Assembly: GCA_944385175.1 (NCBI GenBank)
Contig: CALWWB010000010.1
Span: 1 to 37,238 of the forward strand
Direction of reading: 5' to 3'
DNA from: an uncultured Oscillospiraceae bacterium
Lineage (GTDB): Bacteria > Bacillota > Clostridia > Oscillospirales > Oscillospiraceae
DNA length: 37,238 nt
Part shown: positions 30,713 through 37,238 of the stretch, piece by piece
How the letters are laid out: each line of letters begins with the position of its first letter
How positions within the stretch are numbered: position 1 is the first letter of the stretch
Made by a program: the position numbers and the translations under genes
Notes under the pieces: model-generated
Told to the model about the DNA's origin: nothing
What the model saw: the letters and a program-made list of their open reading frames with translations, nothing else
Databases searched by the model: none

Positions 30713-32100
30713 TTTGCAGCACCTCCTTCAGCTTCTGCGGGAGCCGCTTTCTTTGTGCGCCCAAGACGTCTGAACACATCCGACAGCTCCTTGTCGCCGA
30801 ACAGGCCCTTGCGGAAGAAAAGCACCACCACCATAATGATGACGCTAAATACCACCATACGGAAGCCGCTGTTGAGGAAGGGCACCTTGGCAGTGGCGGA
30901 GGCATAGTAATAGATATCGTAGCCCAGTATCACCACGCCCAGCACACAGGCGCTCCACATCTCGCTGAACTTTCTGGCCCCGGCCTTACGGCGGCGGAGC
31001 ACCAGCAGTGCGGTAATACCCACGGCTGCAAGGGCAAGAACAATCACAAATGCCCAATAGCCGCCGGCGGTCTTGAAGCTGGTAGGTACATCCAGGAAAC
31101 GCAGCCACCACTCGCTGCAGGCCATATAGAGGAAGGCCGCAATGGTGCTGCCGGAGATGGAGCCGATACCTCCCAGCACAACTATCAGAAGGATCTCATA
31201 GGTCATGGTGGAGGTAAAGGTCTTGGCCTGTACCTGGTTCATGAACATGGCCAGCAACGCACCGCCAATACCGGCAAAGAAGGAGCTGATAATAAAGCTC
31301 ATGCGCTTGTGCTTGGCGAGGTTGATGCCCATGGCCTCGGCGGCCACCTCGTCCTCACGGATGGCTTTGAAAGCTCTGCCGTAGCTGGAGTTTATCAGCA
31401 AAACTATGAGCCAAATGCATATACCTGAAATGGCAAAGGCCACAAAGGTACTCAGCCTCAGAACAATTTCTCCCTCTGCATTGGTGATATTGAAGCTGGC
31501 AAGGGTGGGGAAATTCTTCAGGGCATTGGCACCATTGGTCACCCTGCCCAGAGCCTCCCACTGGAAAATAGCCCGGATTATCTCGGCAAAACCCAGGGTG
31601 GCAATGGCCAGATAGTCGCTCTTCAGCTTCAGCACCGGCAGTCCTATGAGCCAGGCAAAGAATGCGGCAACAAGACCGGCACAGATAAGGGCAATTATAG
31701 CTCCTAATACAAAACCTACAGCGCCGCCCACACCGCTGCCGCCGAACAGATTTTGCATGGCTTCGGTAATGGAGAAGTTGATGGCGGAGCCATCGAAAAT
31801 GTAATATACGCTGTCACGCTGGGCCACCGGTATAGTCAGAATTCCAAAGGTATATCCACCGAGAAGCATGAATCCGGCCTGGCCCAGGGAGAACAGTCCG
31901 GTAAAGCCGTTAAGTAGGTTCATGCTGGCGGCCACCAGGGCATAGACTGCGCCCTTCTTGAGAGCAGTAAAGACGATAATATTTTTATTGGGGTTCAGGG
32001 TATTTTCCAGAACTATCACCAGCACCAGAACAGCCAGAACTCCAAGGAAGGCCAGGGCGGAGCCTTTTTTGCTTTTCTTTTCAAGTGTTACAGCAGACAT
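30709..32100 (-). CDS. livM: LivM-type ABC permease with extra membrane region
   Basis: This is a 463-residue permease of the LIV-type importer. Usual features: multiple helices, the SMNLLNGFTGLFSLGQAGFM segment, and the EAA-type coupling loop AFKAIREDEVAAEAMGINLAKHK. Near the C-terminus an extra stretch of about 60 residues (about 346-408), with two hydrophobic segments split by the basic loop LRRRKAGARK, precedes the final helix and the usual FRKGLFG-type end. A Lys/Ala/Glu-rich tail follows. It overlaps livG by 4 bp and is 12 bp from livH. Together with LivH it forms the membrane path. Confidence 0.92.
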   Translation of the reverse strand: MSAVTLEKKSKKGSALAFLGVLAVLVLVIVLENTLNPNKNIIVFTALKKGAVYALVAASMNLLNGFTGLFSLGQAGFMLLGGYTFGILTIPVAQRDSVYYIFDGSAINFSITEAMQNLFGGSGVGGAVGFVLGAIIALICAGLVAAFFAWLIGLPVLKLKSDYLAIATLGFAEIIRAIFQWEALGRVTNGANALKNFPTLASFNITNAEGEIVLRLSTFVAFAISGICIWLIVLLINSSYGRAFKAIREDEVAAEAMGINLAKHKRMSFIISSFFAGIGGALLAMFMNQVQAKTFTSTMTYEILLIVVLGGIGSISGSTIAAFLYMACSEWWLRFLDVPTSFKTAGGYWAFVIVLALAAVGITALLVLRRRKAGARKFSEMWSACVLGVVILGYDIYYYASATAKVPFLNSGFRMVVFSVIIMVVVLFFRKGLFGDKELSDVFRRLGRTKKAAPAEAEGGAAK

Positions 32101-32112
32101 AAAAGCACCTCC

Positions 32113-32988
32113 TCAGACCTTGTCGGTTACCTTCTCACCAAACAATCCGGTGGGCTTGAGCACCAAGATGATGATGAGCAGGGCAAAAGTAAAGGCATCG
32201 GAAAAGACGGTGAAGCTGGTGCCTTTGATGATATTCTCACAGATGCCTATGATGAATGCGCCGATAACCGCACCGGGAATGGAGCCTATGCCTCCGAACA
32301 CAGCGGCCACAAAAGCCTTCAGTCCGGGCATGGAGCCGGAGAGAGGTACTATCTGGGTGTAATTGGTGAAGTAGAGCAGGCTACCTATGGCGGCAAGGGT
32401 GCTGCCTATGACAAAGGTAAAGCTGATGACAGAATTGATCTTGATTCCCATGAGCTGGCAGGTCTCAAAGTCCTTGGCCGCAGCACGCATAGCAAGACCG
32501 ATCTTGGTCTTGTTGATAAGTATCTGGAGTAGCACCACCAGAGCAAGCACCAAAAACGGTGTAACGATGGTGACCCACTTGGTGCTGGTACCGTAGATTA
32601 TAACGGACTCGCTGAGGAAGGGCAGGCGTGGATAGCTCTGGGGCAGGCCGCCGGTGTAGTAGGTGGCAAAGTTCTGGATAAGGAAGCTCACGCCGATGGC
32701 ACTAATCATAACGGACATACGGGGAGCGCTGCGAAGGGGCTTATACGCCACTCGCTCTATGCAGAAACCCAGCGCCGCAATCGCCATTATCATCAAAGGT
32801 ACGGATATGTACAGAGGCATGCTGGCTGCAGCGTATACCAAAATCAAGCCCGCCGTCATAAATACGTCGCCGTGGGCAAAGTTGATCAGGCGCAGAATGC
32901 CGTAGACCATGGTGTAGCCTATGGCTATCAGCGCATACTGACCGCCCACGGATATGCCTGACAGCAGGATGGAGACAGCAAATTGCAC
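32113..32988 (-). CDS. livH: LivH-type ABC permease
   Basis: This 291-residue permease is of ordinary size. Motifs include GISVGGQYALIAIGYTMVYG near residues 11-30, RLINFAHGDVFMTAGLILV (helix 2 signature), the coupling loop AMRAAAKDFETCQLMGIKIN, and the C-terminal FGGIGSIPGAVIGAFIIG and LKPTGLFGEK. It pairs with LivM. It is preceded by a 159-bp gap with two hairpins that separates it from livK, a common way to make more binding protein than membrane parts. The ATG at 32986-32988 is the chosen start; GGAAGAG is upstream. Confidence 0.95.
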   Translation of the reverse strand: MQFAVSILLSGISVGGQYALIAIGYTMVYGILRLINFAHGDVFMTAGLILVYAAASMPLYISVPLMIMAIAALGFCIERVAYKPLRSAPRMSVMISAIGVSFLIQNFATYYTGGLPQSYPRLPFLSESVIIYGTSTKWVTIVTPFLVLALVVLLQILINKTKIGLAMRAAAKDFETCQLMGIKINSVISFTFVIGSTLAAIGSLLYFTNYTQIVPLSGSMPGLKAFVAAVFGGIGSIPGAVIGAFIIGICENIIKGTSFTVFSDAFTFALLIIILVLKPTGLFGEKVTDKV

Positions 32989-33012
32989 TTATTTCTCTTC
33001 CTTTCATTGCTT

Positions 33013-33059
33013 GGACTGCCTCGTAAAGAGCCGTGTTTCGGCCCCTTGCGAGACAGCCC
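33013..33059 (-). repeat. Imperfect long hairpin in the livK-livH gap
   Basis: The outer arms 33013-33023 and 33049-33059 pair over 11 positions (two G-U), with an inner GCCG/CGGC stem. It lies between the 12-bp hairpin and livH and could protect mRNA ends or guide cleavage. Confidence 0.45.
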
Positions 33060-33074
33060 AGGTCTTTCTGTTAA

Positions 33075-33107
33075 AACCGTTTGGCGAGGGCGAAAGCCCT
33101 CGCCAAA
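33075..33107 (-). terminator. Attenuating hairpin after livK
   Basis: A perfect 12-bp stem TTTGGCGAGGGC / GCCCTCGCCAAA (33080-33091, 33096-33107) is capped by a tetraloop. On the minus strand it is followed by CGGTTTTAAC, a weak T-run. It probably lets some transcription continue to livHMGF while boosting livK. Confidence 0.65.
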
Positions 33108-33147
33108 ACAAATGCCTATGAGTTAAAACTTATTTGAAGGTCTTGCC

Positions 33148-34380
33148 TCAGCCTGCGACCTGCTGGCTACCGCCGGAGACCCAGGTGTTATTGGCGGTAT
33201 CGGCAATTTTGATGAAGGCAGTGTCACGGACGGCGTCGCCGTTCACATCGTCAAAGGCGATATTGCCGGTAACACCCTCGTACTGAACATCCCACAGAGC
33301 GGCCTGGACAGCGGTGGAGTCAATGCTGCCGGCAGCCTTAAGAGCCTCAAGGGCAACATAGTAAGCGTCGTAACCCATGACGGAGACGGCTGCGATGTTG
33401 TCGTTGCCGCCGTTGTTGGTCAGGTTCTCGGAGCTGGAGTTGATGAACTCTTTGAAGCCTGCGTCAAACTCGGGGTTGGCGCCGTCGGCATAGAAGGTAG
33501 AGACACGCAGGTCAACGCTGCTGCCCTGAGCGGCCTCAAGAACGGTGTTGTTGTCGAGGGTGTCAGAGCCCAGGATGGGGGTGGTCAGGCCCATGTCCTT
33601 GGCCAGGGCCACTATCTGGGTGGAGTAGGCTATGGACACGGGGCAGAAAATAACGTCGGCGCCCTCAGACTGAGCCTTGTTCAGGTAGCTGGTGAAGTCG
33701 GAGTTATTCTGGGGGAAGTTGTCCTTGGTGACGGTGCCGCCCAGTCCGGTGAAAGCCTCCTCAAAATAGTTCAGCAGACCGTTGTCATATTCGTTGCCCA
33801 GCTCGCCCAGCAGATAGGCCTTGGTGGCACCCAGCTGCTCAAAAGCGTAGTTGGCAAGAACGGTGCCCTGGAATGGGTCAAGGAAGCAGATACGGAAATA
33901 GTAGTCGTTGCCGGCAGTGACCTGAGGATTGGTGCAGGTGACGCCGATGGCGGGGATCTGAGCGCTCTCAAAAGTGGGGCCGGCAGCGATGGCTGCGGAA
34001 GAGCCATAGGTACCAAGAACAACGCTCACGCCCTCAGATACCAGCTGAGCCGCGGCAGTGGGGGAACGGTCGGCAGAAGAGGCGTTGTCGGCGGGAACCA
34101 GCTGCACGGTATACTCAACGCCGCCGATCTCCACGGTGGGAGTCAGGTAATTGGCATACTGCATGCCCAGATATTCCTGCTTGCCGCCTGCGCCGGAGTC
34201 ACCGGTGAGGGGCTCGAACACGCCTATCTTGACCACATTTTCACCGGCAGGTGCCTCGGCGGCAGAGCTGTCAGCAGCGGAAGAATCCTCGGCGGGAGCT
34301 TCAGCGACGGGGGCGCCGCCGCAGGCACACAGAGCAAAGACCATGATCAGTGCCAGTACAAGTGCAATAATCTTTTTCAT
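33148..34380 (-). CDS. livK: LivK-type lipoprotein substrate-binding protein
   Basis: This 410-residue extracellular binding protein is of the branched-chain amino acid type (periplasmic-binding fold type I). The signal peptide MKKIIALVLALIMVFALCAC ends in a lipobox, with Cys20 the likely lipidated residue, then an Ala/Ser/Glu-rich linker. The mature part starts NVVKIGVFEPLTGDSGAGGKQ and has the family's GTYGSSAAIAAGPTFE stretch near residue 125. The ATG at 34378-34380 follows AGGAGG. It is the first gene of the operon; predicted promoter at 34461-34489. The substrate could be Leu/Ile/Val or another small amide or amino acid; sequence alone does not decide. Confidence 0.94.
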   Translation of the reverse strand: MKKIIALVLALIMVFALCACGGAPVAEAPAEDSSAADSSAAEAPAGENVVKIGVFEPLTGDSGAGGKQEYLGMQYANYLTPTVEIGGVEYTVQLVPADNASSADRSPTAAAQLVSEGVSVVLGTYGSSAAIAAGPTFESAQIPAIGVTCTNPQVTAGNDYYFRICFLDPFQGTVLANYAFEQLGATKAYLLGELGNEYDNGLLNYFEEAFTGLGGTVTKDNFPQNNSDFTSYLNKAQSEGADVIFCPVSIAYSTQIVALAKDMGLTTPILGSDTLDNNTVLEAAQGSSVDLRVSTFYADGANPEFDAGFKEFINSSSENLTNNGGNDNIAAVSVMGYDAYYVALEALKAAGSIDSTAVQAALWDVQYEGVTGNIAFDDVNGDAVRDTAFIKIADTANNTWVSGGSQQVAG

Positions 34381-34460
34381 TTTTGTTCCTCCTGTTTGGT
34401 TTATTACTACGCCTGGTGTCCTTGCTTGACGAACACCTGTAGCTCAGTAACGATATTTTG

Positions 34461-34489
34461 ATTATGAACTATAGCCTGATAAATTGCAA
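34461..34489 (-). promoter_or_regulatory. Promoter of the liv operon
   Basis: On the minus strand, -35 TTGCAA (34484-34489), a 17-bp spacer and -10 CATAAT (34461-34466) give a leader of about 75 bases with an imperfect hairpin (GGTGT/ACACC). AT-rich sequence upstream could be an UP element. Confidence 0.6.
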
Positions 34490-34496
34490 TATTGTT

Positions 34497-34514
34497 AAAT
34501 GACTAAATTCATTT
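34497..34514. promoter_or_regulatory. Palindrome upstream of the liv promoter
   Basis: AAATGACTAAATTCATTT is a perfect 6-bp inverted repeat with a 6-bp centre, 7 bp upstream of the -35 box. It does not match the CodY consensus. It could be a regulator site; AT-richness makes chance possible. Confidence 0.4.
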
Positions 34515-34540
34515 TTAAAAAACTATTAATTTTATGTAAA

Positions 34541-35740
34541 TCATACAATTTTTGGCCCTGTTCTCCAATCCTGACCGGCAATTCTGTCTTCCCGACGGGC
34601 ATATAGCAGAGTGTACATGTCATGAGCTGATGCGCCCAGGGCGAACACCTGCTCAGCCTCGGCCCCAACATGTTTGACCGAGGCAGGCTTTGTTACCACA
34701 GGTATTGTGGCAACATGCTCCATATCGCGCAGCAGTTCCCTCCCCCGCTGTCCGGCGGCAAGAAGTCTGGCATAGGGCGGTAATCCCGCCGCCATGCTTC
34801 CGTCCAGTCCTAAAGCTGCACCCAAGCACATACGTCTGACTCTCGCCTGGGGTATACGTCGGGATACAGCAGTTTCATATATCTCATCCAGACTGCCGCA
34901 GCACCTCACGGCTTTGAACAGGCGGCGTCCGGCGCCGTCCCCTCCGTCAGGCAGGCATGTGAAAGCAGACTCACCCAGCATACGCAGCCTGGACAAAAGC
35001 ACCAGCTCCGATTCCCTGCCTCCCAGCACAGCCCTTCCAAGCTCTGTTTCACGACGAAATACCTTCATGGCGGCCTCCGGAATATGCGCTCCCGGCTCTC
35101 CGCAGGTACGCAGCATTTCTCTCAGTTCCGAGGCAGAGCGCAGTTCTCCATCTCCACACTGGTCATGGCCGCTTCCCCGGCGCTCCACGGTATGTGGCAG
35201 CAGCGGCAGCTTCATCTGTACAATAGCTTTCAGGTACTCCACAGCCAGGATATTGTTGGGCTTTTCCAAAAGCTCCGCCGTATCCCCGATTTCTTCTTCA
35301 AGCAATGCCTGCCTGGCGGATGCAAAAGACAGCCTGGGATCTTTACGCATACGGTCTTTTATTCTATTAATAATATCCGGCTCACTGAGGCAGCGGGCCA
35401 AAAGTTCCAGCTCATCCGTTTTACCATGTTCGCTTCCAAAACACAGGTGTGTGCAGCCCAAAGCCGCAAGCATGTATACGCTGCCTCTGGCAAAGCCCTC
35501 TGCCGAAGACAAAGCCCAGGGCAAAGGTAGCTCAAAGACCAGATCCGCCCCGCAGCGGCAGGCGGCCTCGGCCCTGGCAAACTTGGAAAAAACCGCCGCC
35601 TCGCCCCGCTGTACATAGTCTCCGGACATGATGCATACGACAAATGAGTCCGCCCCCAAAGCAGCTCTGCTGGCCTCCATCTGCCAGGCGTGGCCCTTGT
35701 GAAAGGGATTATATTCACAGACTATGCCGATTATGTTCAT
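34541..35740 (-). CDS. tmcAL: TmcAL, tRNA(Met) cytidine acetate ligase
   Basis: TmcAL (YlbM family) makes ac4C34 in elongator tRNA(Met) from acetate and ATP. The 399-residue protein starts MNIIGIVCEYNPFHKGHAWQ, with the nucleotidyltransferase HxGH motif (HKGH), and continues with the family stretch SFVVCIMSGDYVQRGEAAVF and KPNNILAVEYLKAI. The ATG at 35738-35740 is chosen by the family N-terminus and GGAAGGAG upstream; the frame extends to 35800 without support. It is divergent from ackA, which makes acetate and ATP from acetyl-phosphate; YlbM and ackA are neighbours in many Clostridia. The predicted promoters of the two overlap head to head. Confidence 0.94.
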   Translation of the reverse strand: MNIIGIVCEYNPFHKGHAWQMEASRAALGADSFVVCIMSGDYVQRGEAAVFSKFARAEAACRCGADLVFELPLPWALSSAEGFARGSVYMLAALGCTHLCFGSEHGKTDELELLARCLSEPDIINRIKDRMRKDPRLSFASARQALLEEEIGDTAELLEKPNNILAVEYLKAIVQMKLPLLPHTVERRGSGHDQCGDGELRSASELREMLRTCGEPGAHIPEAAMKVFRRETELGRAVLGGRESELVLLSRLRMLGESAFTCLPDGGDGAGRRLFKAVRCCGSLDEIYETAVSRRIPQARVRRMCLGAALGLDGSMAAGLPPYARLLAAGQRGRELLRDMEHVATIPVVTKPASVKHVGAEAEQVFALGASAHDMYTLLYARREDRIAGQDWRTGPKIV

Positions 35741-35766
35741 GCTTGCTCCTTCCGGGCAAAAAGGTC

Positions 35767-35794
35767 TTGCATTTTTCCCCGTTTGTATTAAAAT
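35767..35794 (+). promoter_or_regulatory. Promoter of ackA
   Basis: On the plus strand, -35 TTGCAT (35767-35772), a 16-bp spacer and -10 TAAAAT (35789-35794) give a start of transcription near 35801 and a leader of about 60 bases. Confidence 0.6.
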
Positions 35795-35817
35795 AAACAA
35801 GGTAGAGTTCTACTATG

Positions 35818-35846
35818 ATTTTACTCAAGGGAAAGAACATTTACAA
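35818..35846 (-). promoter_or_regulatory. Promoter of tmcAL
   Basis: On the minus strand, -35 TTGTAA (35841-35846), a 17-bp spacer and -10 TAAAAT (35818-35823) give a start near 35811. It faces the ackA promoter. Confidence 0.6.
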
Positions 35847-35863
35847 TAGAAAGGAACGAAATA

Positions 35864-37063
35864 ATGAAAATTCTTGTTATCAACGCAGGCAGCTCCTCCC
35901 TGAAGTATCAGCTTATCGATATGGAGACCGAGCAGGTCGTCGCCAAGGGGCTCTGCGAGCGTATCGGTATCGACGGGCACCTGAAGCATACCCCCATGGT
36001 GGGCGGCAAGAACGTCTTCAACAAGGATGTTGCGATGCCTACCCATGCCGAAGCCATTGCCGCCGTTATCGACAAGCTCACCAGTGAGGAGTACGGCGTA
36101 GTCAGCTCCATGAAGGAGATAGACGCCGTCGGCCACCGTGTGGTGCACGGTGGGGAGAAATTTGCCTGCTCCGTTAAGATAGATGATTCTGTCATGGCAG
36201 CGCTTGAGGAGTGCACTCCCTTCGCTCCCCTGCACAACCCTGCCAACATCACCGGCATCAACGCATGCAAGGCTGTTATGGGAGATGTACCCATGGTGGC
36301 CGTGTTCGATACCGCTTTCCATCAGACCATGCCCGGCAAGGCCTTTACCTATGCCATCCCCTATGAATACTACAAGAATGACGGCATCCGCCGCTACGGT
36401 TTCCACGGCACCTCTCATCGCTATGTCTCTGCCCGCTGCGCAGAGCTGATGGGCAAGCCTATTGAGGAGCTTAAGATAGTGTCCTGCCATATGGGCAACG
36501 GCTCTTCCATCTGCGCCATCAACGGCGGCAAGAGCGTAGACACCTCCATGGGTTTCACTCCTCTGGTTGGGCTGCCCATGGGCACCCGCTGCGGTGATCT
36601 GGATGCCGGCGTTATCCAGTTCCTTATGAATAAATACGGCTTCAGCATAGACGAGATGCTGAATATCCTCAACAAGAAGTCCGGCGTGCTGGGTGTCTCC
36701 GGCGTGTCCTCCGACTTCCGCGATCTGGACGCCGCTGCCGAGCAGGGCAATGAGCGGGCCCAGCTCGCCCTGGACATGTTCCACTATTGGGTCGCCAAGG
36801 TCACAGGCTCTTATGCAGCTGCCATGAACGGTGTTGACGCTATAATATTCACCGCAGGTGTTGGTGAAAATAGCCGTGAGACCCGCAAGGCCATCTGTGA
36901 ATATTTCGGATATCTGGGCGTCACCATTGACGACGAGGCCAACTCCAAGCGGGGCGAGGACGTGATGATCTCTACCCCCGATTCCAAAGTCAAGGTCTTC
37001 GTCATTCCCACCAACGAGGAGCTTGTCATCGCAAGAGACACCAGGGACATAATCGGCGGCTAA
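35864..37063 (+). CDS. ackA: Acetate kinase
   Basis: This 399-residue acetate kinase converts acetyl-phosphate and ADP to acetate and ATP, the energy-yielding end of fermentative acetate production. Family motifs: start [29 protein letters not shown] near residue 90, [11 protein letters not shown] near 148, [14 protein letters not shown] near 175, SCHMGNGSS near 207, and [13 protein letters not shown] near 327. The ATG at 35864 has AAAGGA 9 bases upstream. The pta gene (phosphotransacetylase) is not in the window. Codon use is strongly biased to GC-ending codons, in line with high expression. It ends in a strong terminator. Confidence 0.98.
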   Translation: MKILVINAGSSSLKYQLIDMETEQVVAKGLCERIGIDGHLKHTPMVGGKNVFNKDVAMPTHAEAIAAVIDKLTSEEYGVVSSMKEIDAVGHRVVHGGEKFACSVKIDDSVMAALEECTPFAPLHNPANITGINACKAVMGDVPMVAVFDTAFHQTMPGKAFTYAIPYEYYKNDGIRRYGFHGTSHRYVSARCAELMGKPIEELKIVSCHMGNGSSICAINGGKSVDTSMGFTPLVGLPMGTRCGDLDAGVIQFLMNKYGFSIDEMLNILNKKSGVLGVSGVSSDFRDLDAAAEQGNERAQLALDMFHYWVAKVTGSYAAAMNGVDAIIFTAGVGENSRETRKAICEYFGYLGVTIDDEANSKRGEDVMISTPDSKVKVFVIPTNEELVIARDTRDIIGG

Positions 37064-37092
37064 GTCCTCTTAATAGCCAAAACCGCTTTCTG

Positions 37093-37122
37093 CCGGCACG
37101 GGTTTACCGTGCCGGTTTTTTT
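37093..37122 (+). terminator. Rho-independent terminator of ackA
   Basis: A perfect 9-bp stem CCGGCACGG / CCGTGCCGG with a 5-nt loop is followed by seven T, 30 bp after the ackA stop. Confidence 0.92.
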
Positions 37123-37189
37123 CATCGCTTTTCCCTTATGGAAAATCCCCGCCGGCTGTCTTGAACTGAACCAGAAAAAACGGACAATA

Positions 37190-37236
37190 GACAAAATCCC
37201 CCCTGATGTAGGAAAATAGAACTACATCAGGGGGGG
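37190..37236 (-). terminator. Terminator of an off-window minus-strand gene
   Basis: A perfect 14-bp stem (CCCCCCTGATGTAG at 37198-37211 with 37222-37235) is followed on the minus strand by ATTTTGTC. It most likely ends a gene entering from the right, convergent with ackA. Confidence 0.7.
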
Positions 37237-37238
37237 TA

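Noticed and set aside
35825..36784. Long minus-strand frame opposite ackA
   Set aside because: It is a shadow of the strongly codon-biased acetate kinase gene; it has no ribosome site or recognisable domain.
1..37238. CRISPR array, insertion sequence, prophage or toxin-antitoxin module
   Set aside because: No regularly spaced repeats, transposase, integrase, phage structural or toxin-like genes were seen.

Overview
The window looks like a chromosomal segment from a low- to mid-GC Gram-positive anaerobe of the class Clostridia, most likely an Oscillospiraceae/Ruminococcaceae-type gut bacterium. The evidence is a set of Firmicutes-type housekeeping genes (mrnC, rqcH, tepA next to ftsK, prfA next to a Sua5-family gene, tmcAL next to ackA), SLH-type surface domains, a lipoprotein solute-binding protein and canonical sigma-A-like promoters. 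The lineage is inferred from gene content only. Most genes lie on the minus strand.

Left part (1-11.4 kb). A ybaK-uvrA pair (uvrA runs off the left edge) is followed by a TetR-family regulator and a MATE transporter. Next come a 0.5 kb gene-free stretch, tRNA-Thr(CGT) with its own promoter and terminators, and a 0.4 kb AT-rich gap. This gap holds a perfect 13-bp inverted repeat that brackets DnaA-box-like words. A tight minus-strand cluster uvrB-polA-rimI-tsaD-radC then joins excision repair and gap filling to t6A tRNA modification.

Middle part (11.5-18.3 kb). Divergent from uvrB is a plus-strand moxR / DUF58 / transglutaminase-like membrane protein operon, a widespread trio of unclear function. 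It ends at an 18-bp perfect hairpin facing a secreted SLH protein with an Ig/cadherin-like domain. A PAP2 phosphatase overlaps an unrecognised 131-residue protein. A lone SnoaL/NTF2-like protein follows on the minus strand.

Right-middle part (18.4-28.8 kb, all minus). mrnC and rqcH overlap. ftsK/spoIIIE, uppP and tepA follow. An operon prfA - (YrdC-CoaE fusion) - M18 aminopeptidase closes the block. The fusion puts the first enzyme of t6A synthesis and the last enzyme of CoA synthesis in one chain.

Right part (28.9-37.2 kb). A complete LIV-type amino-acid ABC transporter operon (livK, livH, livM, livG, livF, transcribed leftward) has two clear departures from the family: LivG carries about 105 extra residues, predicted helical and charged, between Walker A and the Q-loop, and LivM carries extra membrane sequence before its C-terminus. 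tmcAL and ackA follow, with predicted promoters that face each other and overlap. The window ends in a hairpin that probably terminates a gene entering from the right.

I see no CRISPR array, insertion sequence, prophage or toxin-antitoxin module. Most of the window is conserved core genome. The most unusual points are the LivG/LivM insertions, the YrdC-CoaE fusion, the inverted-repeat element near tRNA-Thr, and palindromes sitting on promoters (uppP, livK, tetR/MATE).
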